From JAYTJL01 sp964400155 (GTDB lineage: Bacteria > Patescibacteriota > Saccharimonadia > Saccharimonadales > UBA10212): 17,395 nucleotides of DNA. The notes beneath the pieces are model-generated. The model saw only the letters and a program-made list of their open reading frames with translations, searched no databases and was not told the DNA's origin. The stretch is taken from the NCBI GenBank assembly GCA_964400155.1, contig CAYNSQ010000014.1, positions 1 through 17,395 on the forward strand, in the 5' to 3' direction. The position numbers and the translations under genes were made by a program. The first letter of the stretch is position 1; each line of letters opens with the position of its first letter. Below, in pieces: positions 1 to 7,755 of the stretch.

Positions 1-1118
1 ATGTTAGTTTTGCTAGTTTTGGAAGCAAAAAAGCAAGTTCTGTTAATAAAGATCTGGCTTATAAATTAGATTATTCTTCAGTAGATCAAGTCTATAAATT
101 GCTTCGCGAAAATTTTGACGGTCAACTAGAATCTGCTAAATTGTTGGACGGTGCTAAAACTGGAATGGCATCAGCGACAGGTGACCCTTACACCGAATAT
201 TTTAACCCTAAAGATGCTAAAGAGTTCAATCAGGCACTAAGTGGAAGCTTTACTGGAATAGGGGCCGAACTTGGCAGTGATGCAGAAAAGAATATTATTG
301 TAGTTTCGCCGCTTTCGGGATATCCAGCTGAAAAAGCCGGACTAAAACCAAAAGACATTGTTGCTGCTATAGATGGAGAGCCAACAAGTGGCATGAGCGT
401 TTCTGCAGTCGTACGTAAAATTAGAGGACCGGTAGATACAAAGGTAAAGCTTACCCTTGTAAGAGGCAGCGCAGCACCGTTTGACGTTACAATAACTAGG
501 ACAGAAATTACTGTTCCAAGTGTCAAAGATGAAATTATTGATGGGGTAGGTTATATAAAGATTAATCAGTTTACAAATGACACTGCCAGTCTTGCTCAAG
601 CCGCTGCTCAGAAATTCGTAGACGCCAAAGTTAAAGCCGTTGTTTTGGATTTAAGGGGTAACCCGGGTGGTTATTTGAATGGTGCAGTTGATATATCTAG
701 CCTATGGTTAGACAGAGGTCAAACAGTTGTAACTCAGCGTCGTGGTGACACAACCATAGATACAAAACTCGCCACTGGCAATAATTTACTCAAAGGCCTA
801 AAGACAATCGTTCTTATTAATGAAGGTAGCGCTAGCGCCAGTGAAATAACTGCCGGAGCATTACACGACAACAAGGTTGCCACTTTAGTCGGCGTAACTA
901 GTTTTGGCAAAGGCAGTGTTCAAGAAGTCAAACCTTTAGCCGACGGATCAGAGCTAAAAGTTACAGTTGCTCACTGGTTTACTCCGGCAGGCAAAAATAT
1001 ACACAAACAAGGTATCAAACCGGACATAGAAGTAAAGAATACAGACGCTGATTTTAGTTCTGGAAAAGATCCTCAAAAAGATAAAGCCTTAGAATTAGCT
1101 AAAAGCTATGAACCATAG
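1..1118 (+). CDS. C-terminal processing peptidase, S41 family (5' truncated)
   Basis: CtpA/Prc-like serine protease that cleaves proteins near their C-termini, normally anchored at or exported across the cell membrane. The reading frame is open to the left edge (codons from base 3), so the start and any signal or anchor segment lie outside the window; the TTG at 99 is not the real start. Order seen: N-terminal helical cap, a PDZ domain (about 240-470, with the GIGAEL carboxylate loop and GLKPKD), then the protease core with LRGNPGG. The Ser-Lys dyad is visible: nucleophile Ser is the middle serine of GSASASE (codon 834-836), Lys is in FGKGSVQ (codon 909-911), 25 residues later, with Gln four residues on, which is the spacing known for CtpB and D1-processing proteases. 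The C-terminus is short and ends without an extra domain. Followed after 77 nt by pyrG with its own promoter candidate. Confidence 0.93.
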   Translation, partial: VSFASFGSKKASSVNKDLAYKLDYSSVDQVYKLLRENFDGQLESAKLLDGAKTGMASATGDPYTEYFNPKDAKEFNQALSGSFTGIGAELGSDAEKNIIVVSPLSGYPAEKAGLKPKDIVAAIDGEPTSGMSVSAVVRKIRGPVDTKVKLTLVRGSAAPFDVTITRTEITVPSVKDEIIDGVGYIKINQFTNDTASLAQAAAQKFVDAKVKAVVLDLRGNPGGYLNGAVDISSLWLDRGQTVVTQRRGDTTIDTKLATGNNLLKGLKTIVLINEGSASASEITAGALHDNKVATLVGVTSFGKGSVQEVKPLADGSELKVTVAHWFTPAGKNIHKQGIKPDIEVKNTDADFSSGKDPQKDKALELAKSYEP

Positions 1119-1159
1119 TGTTTAACTATTCTACATTCTATCTTCTTGTGGTAAGCTTT

Positions 1160-1168
1160 TGGTAGAAA
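1160..1168 (+). promoter_or_regulatory. Extended -10 element of pyrG
   Basis: TGgTAGAAA lies 27 nt before the GTG start of pyrG. Transcription from it would give a leader of about 20 nt that carries the purine-rich Shine-Dalgarno GGAGG at 1177-1181 and a second GGAG at 1183-1186, 9 nt before the start. No good -35 is visible. Same form as the element at 8435. Confidence 0.45.
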
Positions 1169-1195
1169 AATAAGACGGAGGCGGAGTTTATCAGC

Positions 1196-2806
1196 GTGGC
1201 AAGAAATGCCAAGCAGGCTACTAAATATATTTTTGTTACCGGCGGAGTTTTATCAGGCGTCGGTAAGGGTATCACCGCCGCCGCAATCGGCAACATCTTA
1301 AGTGCCCGTGGTCTTACAATTAATATTCAGAAATGTGATCCATACCTAAATGTAGATGCCGGTACCCTAAACCCTGCAGAACATGGTGAATGTTTTGTAA
1401 CTGCTGATGGGGCTGAGTGTGATCTAGACCTTGGTCACTATGAAAGGTTTTTGGATATAGAATTAACTCAAGCCAGCAGTCTAATGTCTGGTCGAATTCT
1501 ATCTGAAGTTATTGCCGCTGAAAGAAATGGTAAGTACCTAGGAAAAACAGTTCAAATCATTCCACATGTGACAAATCATATTCAAGAAACAATAATTAAG
1601 ACAGGCAAAGGCCACGATGTTCATATTGTAGAAGTAGGTGGTACTGTTGGTGATTATGAATCTTTAAGTTTTATTGAAGCAATCAGGGAGTTATCATACA
1701 AAGTTGGTCCTGAGAACTGTTTGTTCGTTCATGTTGTTTATATACCTTACCTAGGAGCTTCACAAGAGTTTAAAACAAAACCAGCCCAAAATGCCGTAAG
1801 AGAATTAAGAGCACTTGGGATTGTACCAGACGTGCTGGTTGCTCGATCTGAAGTCAAACCGCCAAAATCTGTATTACCAAAGTTATCTCTTTTCTCTGGA
1901 GTAGATCAAAATGCCATAGTACTAATGCCTAATGCTGAGTCCATCTATCAGGTACCGCTAACCATGGAAGACGCAGGCATAGGACAAGTAATCGTCAGTA
2001 AAATGAACCTAAAAGCGCAACGAGTTGATTTGACTTCGTGGTCTCGAGTTGTGAAGAGTGCGCTAACTCGCTATCGAAAGACTGTAAAAATAGGCGTTGT
2101 AGCCAAATATGTCGATAACCAGGATACTTATATGTCGGTCTTTGAGGCAGTCCGTTCGGCCGCTTGGGCAAACGAAGTTAATGCTGAGATTGTCTGGATT
2201 AAGGCAGAACTTCTTGAAAAAGACAAAAATGAGTTGCTATTGCTTGAAGAGGTCGATGCAATTATTGTTCCGGGTGGTTTTGGCCCTCGGGGAATGGAAG
2301 GAAAAATAATTGCCGCAACTTATGCTTTAGAATCTAAAAAGCCTTATTTAGGCCTATGTCTGGGCCTGCATGCTGCTTTGATAGCCGCTGCTCGCCGAGC
2401 TGGTCTTGATGGTGCTAACTCTACAGAAATGGATGCCAATACACCGTATCCAGTCATTAGTACAATGGCAGAACAAATTGGTAAAGAAAATACTGGTGGT
2501 ACTATGCGCTTAGGCAACTATACATGTAATTTGGAAAGAGGCAGCATGTCACGCAAAGTTTATGGGTCTGAACAAATAATTGAAAGACACCGACATCGCT
2601 ATGAAGGGAATAATGAATATAGAGAGAGTTACGAAGAATGGGGTATTCGCCTTTCAGGCGTTTCACCAGATGGGAAGTTAGTAGAAATGATTGAAGCAAT
2701 CAATCACCCGTATTTTATTGCCACGCAAGCCCATCCCGAATTCAAGTCAAGACCAAATCAACCACACCCGCTATTTAATGGTTTAGTAAAAGCATCCAAG
2801 AACTAG
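1196..2806 (+). CDS. pyrG: CTP synthase (glutamine hydrolysing)
   Basis: Converts UTP to CTP using ATP and ammonia from glutamine; cytosolic pyrimidine synthesis. Full length at 536 aa (family about 535-545). The N-terminal synthetase domain (about 1-270) has the P-loop region GGVLSGVGKGI near residue 16 and the conserved CDPYLN segment. The C-terminal class I glutamine amidotransferase domain has the nucleophile elbow GLCLGLH with Cys388 and the catalytic pair His513 and Glu515 in HPEF, so ammonia can be made internally. Start is GTG, chosen because it directly precedes the canonical ARNAKQATKYIFVTGG N-terminus and sits 9 nt after a GGAG Shine-Dalgarno. The nucleophile loop reads LCLGLH rather than the usual CLGMQ, a mild substitution. 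Confidence 0.98.
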   Translation: MARNAKQATKYIFVTGGVLSGVGKGITAAAIGNILSARGLTINIQKCDPYLNVDAGTLNPAEHGECFVTADGAECDLDLGHYERFLDIELTQASSLMSGRILSEVIAAERNGKYLGKTVQIIPHVTNHIQETIIKTGKGHDVHIVEVGGTVGDYESLSFIEAIRELSYKVGPENCLFVHVVYIPYLGASQEFKTKPAQNAVRELRALGIVPDVLVARSEVKPPKSVLPKLSLFSGVDQNAIVLMPNAESIYQVPLTMEDAGIGQVIVSKMNLKAQRVDLTSWSRVVKSALTRYRKTVKIGVVAKYVDNQDTYMSVFEAVRSAAWANEVNAEIVWIKAELLEKDKNELLLLEEVDAIIVPGGFGPRGMEGKIIAATYALESKKPYLGLCLGLHAALIAAARRAGLDGANSTEMDANTPYPVISTMAEQIGKENTGGTMRLGNYTCNLERGSMSRKVYGSEQIIERHRHRYEGNNEYRESYEEWGIRLSGVSPDGKLVEMIEAINHPYFIATQAHPEFKSRPNQPHPLFNGLVKASKN

Positions 2807-2828
2807 ACTTTAATAATAAACAACATAC

Positions 2829-2837
2829 TGATAACAT
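2829..2837 (+). promoter_or_regulatory. Extended -10 element, leaderless geometry
   Basis: TGaTAACAT ends 7 nt before the ATG at 2845, so transcription would begin at or next to the start codon. There is no Shine-Dalgarno. The sequence TAACATTAGCAGT before the ATG closely matches TAACATAAGTACT before the ATG at 7756. Confidence 0.45.
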
Positions 2838-2844
2838 TAGCAGT

Positions 2845-3234
2845 ATGGAAAATAAAACCACCAAACCAAAAATATTACTTGTAGAGGATGATGATAACCT
2901 TGCTCAAGTTTATCAAATGCGATTTAGTGCAGAAGGGTTTGATGTGCGCAGGGTTCCTGACGGAGAAGATGCACTAGCTGCAGCAGTGAGCTACGTTCCC
3001 GATATTATTTTATTAGACGTAATGATGCCTAAAATTTCAGGTTTTGATGTGCTTGACATCTTACGTAACACACCCGAAACATCAAACATGAAAATAATCA
3101 TGCTAACAGCTCGTGGTCAAGATACAGATCGCAAGAGAGCAATGGATTTGGGTGTAGATGATTATTTAGTCAAATCCCAAGTTGTCATGGCAGACGTTGT
3201 AGCACGAGTAAAAAAACATCTGGAAAACAACTAA
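2845..3234 (+). CDS. Stand-alone receiver-domain response regulator
   Basis: A single CheY-like receiver domain of 129 aa with no output domain, so it probably signals by protein-protein contact or passes phosphate on. All key residues are present: acidic pair Glu14/Asp15, phospho-acceptor Asp58 in LLDVMMP, switch Thr88 in IMLTAR, and Lys110 in DYLVKS (Ser replaces the usual cis-Pro after it). No histidine kinase is adjacent; the only kinase-like gene in the window, at 8477, lacks its phospho-His. It sits between pyrG and the convergent rpmA with a promoter candidate of its own, so it is likely a monocistronic gene. The partner cannot be named from the sequence. Confidence 0.93.
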   Translation: MENKTTKPKILLVEDDDNLAQVYQMRFSAEGFDVRRVPDGEDALAAAVSYVPDIILLDVMMPKISGFDVLDILRNTPETSNMKIIMLTARGQDTDRKRAMDLGVDDYLVKSQVVMADVVARVKKHLENN

Positions 3235-3262
3235 TAAATATTTGCGGCTTTATTTTTGAATT

Positions 3263-3535
3263 CTATTCGACTGTGACTTCGGTACGGTAGACTGAGGCAC
3301 CAGAGAATTTTTTAACTCTACGCTGTACAAACTTTACAGTTCCGTCTTTAGCAGCGTGTATAGTGAAATTCCGCGATATAAATGTGCCGTCACCAGCCCT
3401 TTTAGTCTGGCCGATTTGACGAACAATGACATCACCAGTTTTGACTGATTGACCGCCAAAGACTTTGACACCTAGACGTTGTCCGGGACTATCGTGGTTA
3501 TTTTTGCTGGTTCCTCCAGCTTTGACATGTGACAT
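3263..3535 (-). CDS. rpmA: 50S ribosomal protein L27
   Basis: Large-subunit protein whose N-terminal tail reaches the peptidyl-transferase centre. 90 aa; the N-terminal AGGTSKNNHDSPGQRLGVK and following FGGQ.V..GDVIVRQ match the family. There is no cleavable N-terminal extension of the Firmicutes kind: the basic tail follows the initiator Met directly. The middle segment has KRAGDGTF in place of the common HPG-rich loop, and the C-terminus carries an extra RRVKKFSGASVY stretch. It is the second gene of a minus-strand pair: its Shine-Dalgarno TAAGGA (plus-strand 3546-3551) includes the TAA stop of the upstream methyltransferase, implying coupled translation. It converges with the receiver gene at 2845 across 28 nt that show no clear terminator hairpin. 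Confidence 0.95.
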   Translation of the reverse strand: MSHVKAGGTSKNNHDSPGQRLGVKVFGGQSVKTGDVIVRQIGQTKRAGDGTFISRNFTIHAAKDGTVKFVQRRVKKFSGASVYRTEVTVE

Positions 3536-3548
3536 TTAAGTTTATTCC

Positions 3549-4796
3549 TTACTTCTTTTGCAAAACGATGAGCTGCCTGGCGACTACCTGACCTTCGCGA
3601 AAGTAAATCAGGTCTTGCTGGTTAACATGCTCAAACTTGACAACATTGTAACCCATATCTGTTATTTGGTCAATAAGTGGCAAATGTTTAAATCTGTTGT
3701 TACCTAAATTCCAGGCAGGTACGGCAAGGCAAAGCCTTGTGCCGGCACGTGTTTGATGACTGATATTTTTTAAAAACTTAGTCAGTATAGTGTTTACGTC
3801 TGTGACAATTTGGGCCAGATCAGCCTTCGGTGGCAAGTGAGCTAGTGGACGGCCAAGATATGTCTCGCTGGCTACTATATCAAATGGCTCATGCCATTGA
3901 TGTGATGTGGCGTCACCTTGAGAAAGGGAATAGTGATTTGTTGGTAGTCGGACGTTAGAGCAGAGCCAGTCTAGGTTTTTCTTAGAATACTCAATCATAC
4001 GGGGTTCAAGGTCGGTACCCATTGCCGAGTAATTCATTAGCAGAGCTTCTTGCATAATTACACCTGTTCCACAAAAAGGATCAAGGATGGTAGTTGGTAG
4101 TTGGTAGTTGGTAGATGGGGATTTATCATGAGAGTTATTTTTTAGATCGCCCAGACTTTTAATTGGTCCAATGGCAAGATTGATTATGATTTGAGCTAGT
4201 TTTGGCGGTAGCATACCGACTCTGGCGTCTCTAGCCGGCCTGGCTTGGTCGCGTGAGGCATAGGCATTAATATCTTGCACAAATATGGTTTGAGCAAGTA
4301 TTGATTGTTTTCCATCAGATACAGCCAGAAGTTCCCAGCCACCTAGTCGATTAAGTTGGTTATGTAAAACCTGAGCGCTAGATAAGTCTAGCGTCTTATT
4401 TGGCACCACTCTTACAGGCCTGCCTGTAGTCTTAATTACTTTTTTTAACTTAAGTGCTGTTTTATTGATATCATTAACATTTACCGCTATTCCATAACTA
4501 CTAAGTCCCAAAGTGAATTTACCCTGCGGCTGATCCTTTATGTGTTGTTCTATGTTGTTAAGAAGGAATTTTTCTACGGCTGGCCAACTGTTTCCAATTT
4601 GATTTGTTAAAACCTTTGCTACCTTAACCGTTCCGCCAAGGCGCGAAAATTCAACTTCTGACAGTTCAATATCTAGGAGTACACTATTACCAAACTGCCT
4701 AACATGATTAGCGCCATAGAGCGACTCAAGTTCACTTAATCCAAATACAGGCTGCCTGCCTAAGATGCAGATGGTTTTAGCAGAAAATTCATTCAT
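3549..4796 (-). CDS. Trm11/THUMP-type RNA methyltransferase (COG1041-like)
   Basis: Predicted SAM-dependent RNA (probably tRNA guanine-N2) methyltransferase, 415 aa. The N-terminal ~150 residues resemble the THUMP-associated region; residues about 190-215 hold the SRDQARPARDARVGMLPPKLAQ linker typical of the Trm11/UPF0020 group. SAM motif I is DPFCGTG (239-245), followed by MGTDLEPRMI and QGDAT. The catalytic NPPY/DPPY position reads SETYLGRP (310-317), so the usual motif IV is altered. A heptanucleotide tandem repeat is embedded in the coding sequence and encodes NYQLPTT at residues 230-236, inside what looks like an inserted linker just before motif I. First gene of the pair with rpmA; divergent from the membrane protein at 4865. 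The base-modification specificity is inferred only from family resemblance. Confidence 0.8.
   Translation of the reverse strand: MNEFSAKTICILGRQPVFGLSELESLYGANHVRQFGNSVLLDIELSEVEFSRLGGTVKVAKVLTNQIGNSWPAVEKFLLNNIEQHIKDQPQGKFTLGLSSYGIAVNVNDINKTALKLKKVIKTTGRPVRVVPNKTLDLSSAQVLHNQLNRLGGWELLAVSDGKQSILAQTIFVQDINAYASRDQARPARDARVGMLPPKLAQIIINLAIGPIKSLGDLKNNSHDKSPSTNYQLPTTILDPFCGTGVIMQEALLMNYSAMGTDLEPRMIEYSKKNLDWLCSNVRLPTNHYSLSQGDATSHQWHEPFDIVASETYLGRPLAHLPPKADLAQIVTDVNTILTKFLKNISHQTRAGTRLCLAVPAWNLGNNRFKHLPLIDQITDMGYNVVKFEHVNQQDLIYFREGQVVARQLIVLQKK
4089..4116 (-). repeat. Tandem heptanucleotide repeat inside a coding sequence
   Basis: Plus strand reads GGTAGTT three times (4089-4109) and then GGTAGAT (4110-4116); on the coding (minus) strand this is ATCTACC followed by three AACTACC. 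Three units are exactly 21 nt and translate as one period, NYQLPTT. Belongs to the same WNYWACC family as the runs at 9233 and 15661. Confidence 0.9.
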
Positions 4797-4809
4797 GTTT
4801 GTACCTAAC

Positions 4810-4815
4810 AGTATA
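4810..4815 (-). promoter_or_regulatory. -10 element for the methyltransferase-rpmA pair
   Basis: Minus-strand TATACT ends 13 nt before the ATG at 4796, which would leave a leader of only about 6-7 nt. It shares the 68-nt divergent region with promoter candidates for the gene at 4865. Confidence 0.35.
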
Positions 4816-4836
4816 AGGTTTTTGCATGTAACAAGA

Positions 4837-4842
4837 TATAAT
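4837..4842 (+). promoter_or_regulatory. -10 element (TATAAT) upstream of the flippase-like gene
   Basis: Perfect TATAAT 22 nt before the ATG at 4865, giving a leader of about 16 nt with no convincing Shine-Dalgarno. A second hexamer TATACA (4855-4860) ends 4 nt before the ATG and is an alternative, very close placement. Confidence 0.4.
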
Positions 4843-4864
4843 ATCCTCTTAGAGTATACAAAAT

Positions 4865-5920
4865 ATGGACAAACCAGTTCGGTCTAATTGGCGGTTGATA
4901 CTAACAGTAGGCACAATGTTGGTGCTAGCGGGTTTGATTTATAGTTTGCGTGATGAAATTGCTGACGTAATCTCCAACTTAGGCAGAGTGAATGCAGTTG
5001 CCTTGCTTGTATTGATTCCAATAGAAATTTTAAATTATGATGCATATGCCCGTTTGTACAGAAGTTTCTTTTCTATTTTAAGTGAAAAAGTTAAGTATTG
5101 GCCTCTTTACCGTTTAACTTTGGAAATGAATTTCGTCAATCACATACTTCCAAGCGGCGGAGTTAGTGGTATTTCGTACTTTAACATCAGAATGAAGCAA
5201 GAAGGTGTTAGTACGGCTAAAGCAACCCTGGCTCAAGTAATGAAACTGTTTTTGTTGTTTGTCAGTTTTCAACCTTTGCTGGTACTTGGAATTTTACTTC
5301 TTGCTGCTCGGGGCAAGGCAAACAACTTAGTTCTTGTTGTGACTACAGCAATCATAACACTTCTAATTGTCGGTACTTTGTTGGGTATCTACATAATTGA
5401 GAGTCGTAGCCGAATAAATACATTCTTACTTTGGTTAACCAGAGTAGTTAACAGTGTTATACATTTTTTCCGGCGTAAACACCCTGAAACTATAAGTTTG
5501 AAGACCGCTGAGCGTACTTTTAATGAACTTCATGAAAATTATTTAATTATAAAAAAGGACTGGCGGGCACTTAGAAAACCATTTATGTTTACAATGATAG
5601 CCAATATTACTGAAATTGCAGCACTTTACATGGTCTATGTGGCCTTTGGTGAGTTTGTAAACATTGGTGCAGTTATATTGGCGTACGCAGTTGCAAATTT
5701 TGCCGGGTTAATTTCAGTGTTGCCTGCCGGAATAGGAATTTATGAAGGATTAATGACAGCTGTTTTAGTCGCCACCGGAATTCCAGCCGCATTATCTATT
5801 CCGGTGACATTAATGTACCGAATGGTTATGATGACAATTCAATTAGGTCCCGGCTACTATTTTTATCAAGATTCACTTAAAAACGGGCTAAACTTTTCTA
5901 AAGAAAAGCAAAAGAAATGA
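4865..5920 (+). CDS. Flippase-like integral membrane protein (LPG synthase TM / UPF0104 family)
   Basis: 351-aa multi-pass membrane protein of the lysylphosphatidylglycerol-synthase transmembrane / UPF0104 (AglD-related) family, whose members are linked to lipid or lipid-linked sugar handling. Hydrophobic helices begin at about residues 12, 45, 127, 155, 240, 265 and 290. The two family signatures are present: HILPSGGVSG (about 94-103) and SVLPAGIGIYEGL (about 283-295). It lacks the soluble LPG synthase domain of MprF, so aminoacyl-lipid synthesis should not be assumed. First gene of a probable transcript with xseA and xseB: its TGA stop overlaps the xseA ATG by 4 nt. Substrate unknown. Confidence 0.85.
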   Translation: MDKPVRSNWRLILTVGTMLVLAGLIYSLRDEIADVISNLGRVNAVALLVLIPIEILNYDAYARLYRSFFSILSEKVKYWPLYRLTLEMNFVNHILPSGGVSGISYFNIRMKQEGVSTAKATLAQVMKLFLLFVSFQPLLVLGILLLAARGKANNLVLVVTTAIITLLIVGTLLGIYIIESRSRINTFLLWLTRVVNSVIHFFRRKHPETISLKTAERTFNELHENYLIIKKDWRALRKPFMFTMIANITEIAALYMVYVAFGEFVNIGAVILAYAVANFAGLISVLPAGIGIYEGLMTAVLVATGIPAALSIPVTLMYRMVMMTIQLGPGYYFYQDSLKNGLNFSKEKQKK

Positions 5921-7032
5921 ATCAAATCCCAATTGAACTTACACCAATAGAGTTTGTCTCTTTATTAAACCAAACGCTAGATTTTGCCTATAGCTCGGTG
6001 GTAATTGTGGGAGAGTTATCAAGTTTTCGAATTGCTCGAGGTAAATGGGTATATTTTGACCTCAAAGATGACGAAGCCAAGGTAAGTTTTTTTGGCAGCG
6101 TTTATACGCTACCCGGACCATTAGAGGATGGTTTGATAGTTAGAGTCAAAGCAACACCGAGACTTCACCCACAATTTGGTTTTAGTCTTAACTTTAGTCA
6201 AATTACGGTTGCCGGTGAGGGAAGTCTAAAAAGGGCAGCTGATTTGTTGGCATTAAAACTAGAAAAAGAAGGTTTGTTTGACCAAAGTCGAAAACAGCCC
6301 TTGCCACCCTATCCGGAGACAATTGTTTTGGTTAGTGCCAAGGGTTCGGCTGCCGAATCAGATTTTCATAAAATTACTCGTGCCAGGTGGCCGATGTTGG
6401 AGATCATTTCAATTGACGCGCTGGTACAAGGTGCAGAAGCCGCAGACTCAATAGTGCAGGCAATTGCCCAAGCTAATCAAATTTCACAGGCTGAGGTATT
6501 AGTAATTACCAGAGGCGGGGGAAGTACAGAAGACCTGGCTGCTTTTAATGATGAAAAAGTAGTTCGAGCAATTGCCGGCAGTCGTTTGCCAAGCATAGTT
6601 GCTATTGGACATGAGAAAGATTTTTCACTTGCTGAGCAGGTAGCTGATGCTCGTGCCTCAACTCCAACAAATGCTGCCATGTTGGTTACTGCTGATGCAG
6701 TCCATGAACAAGAAATATTAGCCACTTGCATTGCAGATATCACTAGACAGGTAAATAGCATAGTTCAAATTTCAGAATCAACTTTAAATGATAGTTGTAA
6801 CAGGCTTAAAACTCATCTAGATAATCTAATTAGTAAAGAATTATCTAACTTAAATCTTAAGTCTCATCTAGTGGCTAGTTTGGACCCGATTAAACCACTG
6901 AGGCAAGGCTATGCAGTACTGATAAAATCCGGTAAACGAATTTATTCTGTAAATGATGTACAGCTAGGCAACAGGTTAGATCTGCGACTTAGCGATGGTA
7001 CAATTAGCACAATAGTTGAAGGATTTAAGTAA
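5917..7032 (+). CDS. xseA: Exodeoxyribonuclease VII large subunit
   Basis: Catalytic subunit of the single-strand-specific, bidirectional exonuclease VII, used in mismatch and recombination repair. The N-terminal OB-fold (about 5-100) contains the conserved GELSSFRIARGKWVYFDLKD. The catalytic core starts near 118 with LPPYPETIVLVSAKGSA and holds ITRGGGSTEDLAAFND (about 198-213) and AIGHEKDFSLAEQVADARASTPTNAA (about 230-255). At 371 aa it is roughly 80 residues shorter than the E. coli protein; the missing length falls in the coiled-coil after residue 260. The C-terminal PLRQGYAVL segment is kept. The start ATG overlaps the preceding stop (ATGA) and its own stop overlaps the xseB start by 1 nt, so translation is likely coupled. 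Confidence 0.96.
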   Translation: MNQIPIELTPIEFVSLLNQTLDFAYSSVVIVGELSSFRIARGKWVYFDLKDDEAKVSFFGSVYTLPGPLEDGLIVRVKATPRLHPQFGFSLNFSQITVAGEGSLKRAADLLALKLEKEGLFDQSRKQPLPPYPETIVLVSAKGSAAESDFHKITRARWPMLEIISIDALVQGAEAADSIVQAIAQANQISQAEVLVITRGGGSTEDLAAFNDEKVVRAIAGSRLPSIVAIGHEKDFSLAEQVADARASTPTNAAMLVTADAVHEQEILATCIADITRQVNSIVQISESTLNDSCNRLKTHLDNLISKELSNLNLKSHLVASLDPIKPLRQGYAVLIKSGKRIYSVNDVQLGNRLDLRLSDGTISTIVEGFK

Positions 7033-7238
7033 TGACAAAAGCGAATAAGAAATTAAGATACCGTGACCTGAGCGCAAAACTACAAGCCGAGATTGATTGG
7101 TTTGACCAACAAAACTTAGATATCGATGAAGCGTTGTTGCACTATAAACGGGCAGAAGAACTCATAGAGCAGATGAAGATTTACTTGGAAGTTACTAAAA
7201 AAGAATTTGATAGAAAAAAGCCGTCATCTAAAAAGTAG
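7032..7238 (+). CDS. xseB: Exodeoxyribonuclease VII small subunit
   Basis: 68-aa helical subunit that binds the coiled coil of XseA in multiple copies. The fold is predicted as two helices; LEVTKKEFDRKK near the end is the usual charged C-terminal helix, and DQQNLDIDEALLHYKRAEELIEQ (about 25-47) is the family core (normally LE.G...L...L..YE.G..L...). The start ATG overlaps the stop of xseA (TAATG), which fixes the frame and the operon. Slightly shorter than the typical 75-80 aa, in line with the shortened coiled coil of its partner. Confidence 0.93.
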   Translation: MTKANKKLRYRDLSAKLQAEIDWFDQQNLDIDEALLHYKRAEELIEQMKIYLEVTKKEFDRKKPSSKK

Positions 7239-7247
7239 TTCAAACAT

Positions 7248-7733
7248 ATGATTTTCTTTGGGATAGCCACAGCTGTACTAATGCTATTTGGCTTTGTAGT
7301 GCTATTTGGAGCGCCTTATTTACCAACATTATCAGCGCAGCAGGAATCAGTTTTTGAAGTTTTAGGCCTAAAACCAGGTCAAGTATTTTATGACCTAGGC
7401 AGTGGTGATGGTCGCATGTTAAAAGCCGCCGCCAAACGAGGATACGTAGCAGTTGGATATGAAATTAATCCAATCCTAGCAATGTATTCATGGTTATCAA
7501 CTCGTCGTTATGGCAAGCAGGTAAAAATAGTGTGCGGTAATTTTTGGAGGGCTGATTTAGCTGATGCTGATGGCATATTTGTTTTTCTACTCGCCAAATA
7601 TATGAGTAGGCTAGATAAAAAGTTGAGCCAACAACATAAAAAAGGAAAACTAAAACTAGCCAGTTATAGTTTTGCAATTCCAGGCAAAAAAATGTCGGCT
7701 AAAAAAGGGCCTATATATCTGTACAAATACTAA
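7248..7733 (+). CDS. Membrane-anchored class I SAM methyltransferase, FAM173-like
   Basis: 161 aa. One N-terminal membrane segment (about 2-22) ending in GAPYLPTL, then a compact Rossmann methyltransferase: motif I DLGSGDGR (49-56), acidic loop YEINP (71-75), then GNFWRADL (97-104) and FVFLLAKYMSRLDKKL (111-126). This order, with a hydrophobic N-terminus, a P-x-LP-T segment and the FW..DL / VFLL..YM..L motifs, is that of the FAM173 group (eukaryotic members methylate lysines in the adenine nucleotide translocase and ATP synthase subunit c). Protein lysine methylation is therefore a reasonable guess, but the substrate in this organism is unknown. Start ATG lies 9 nt after the xseB stop, so it is probably the last gene of that transcript. 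No Shine-Dalgarno is evident. Confidence 0.75.
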   Translation: MIFFGIATAVLMLFGFVVLFGAPYLPTLSAQQESVFEVLGLKPGQVFYDLGSGDGRMLKAAAKRGYVAVGYEINPILAMYSWLSTRRYGKQVKIVCGNFWRADLADADGIFVFLLAKYMSRLDKKLSQQHKKGKLKLASYSFAIPGKKMSAKKGPIYLYKY

Positions 7734-7742
7734 TAAATTAGA

Positions 7743-7748
7743 TAACAT
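7743..7748 (+). promoter_or_regulatory. -10-like element, leaderless geometry
   Basis: TAACAT within AGATAACAT ends 7 nt before the ATG at 7756. The 13 nt before the start resemble those before the ATG at 2845. No Shine-Dalgarno. Confidence 0.4.
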
Positions 7749-7755
7749 AAGTACT

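Noticed and set aside
1..69. ATG at base 1 with a 22-codon frame
   Set aside because: It is out of frame with the S41 protease, which is clearly open to the left edge, and it stops at 67-69.
7672..7755. Upstream ATG extension of the membrane-anchored protein
   Set aside because: It would overlap the methyltransferase gene by 62 nt and add a basic segment before the membrane helix; the ATG at 7756 has a fitting -10 element.
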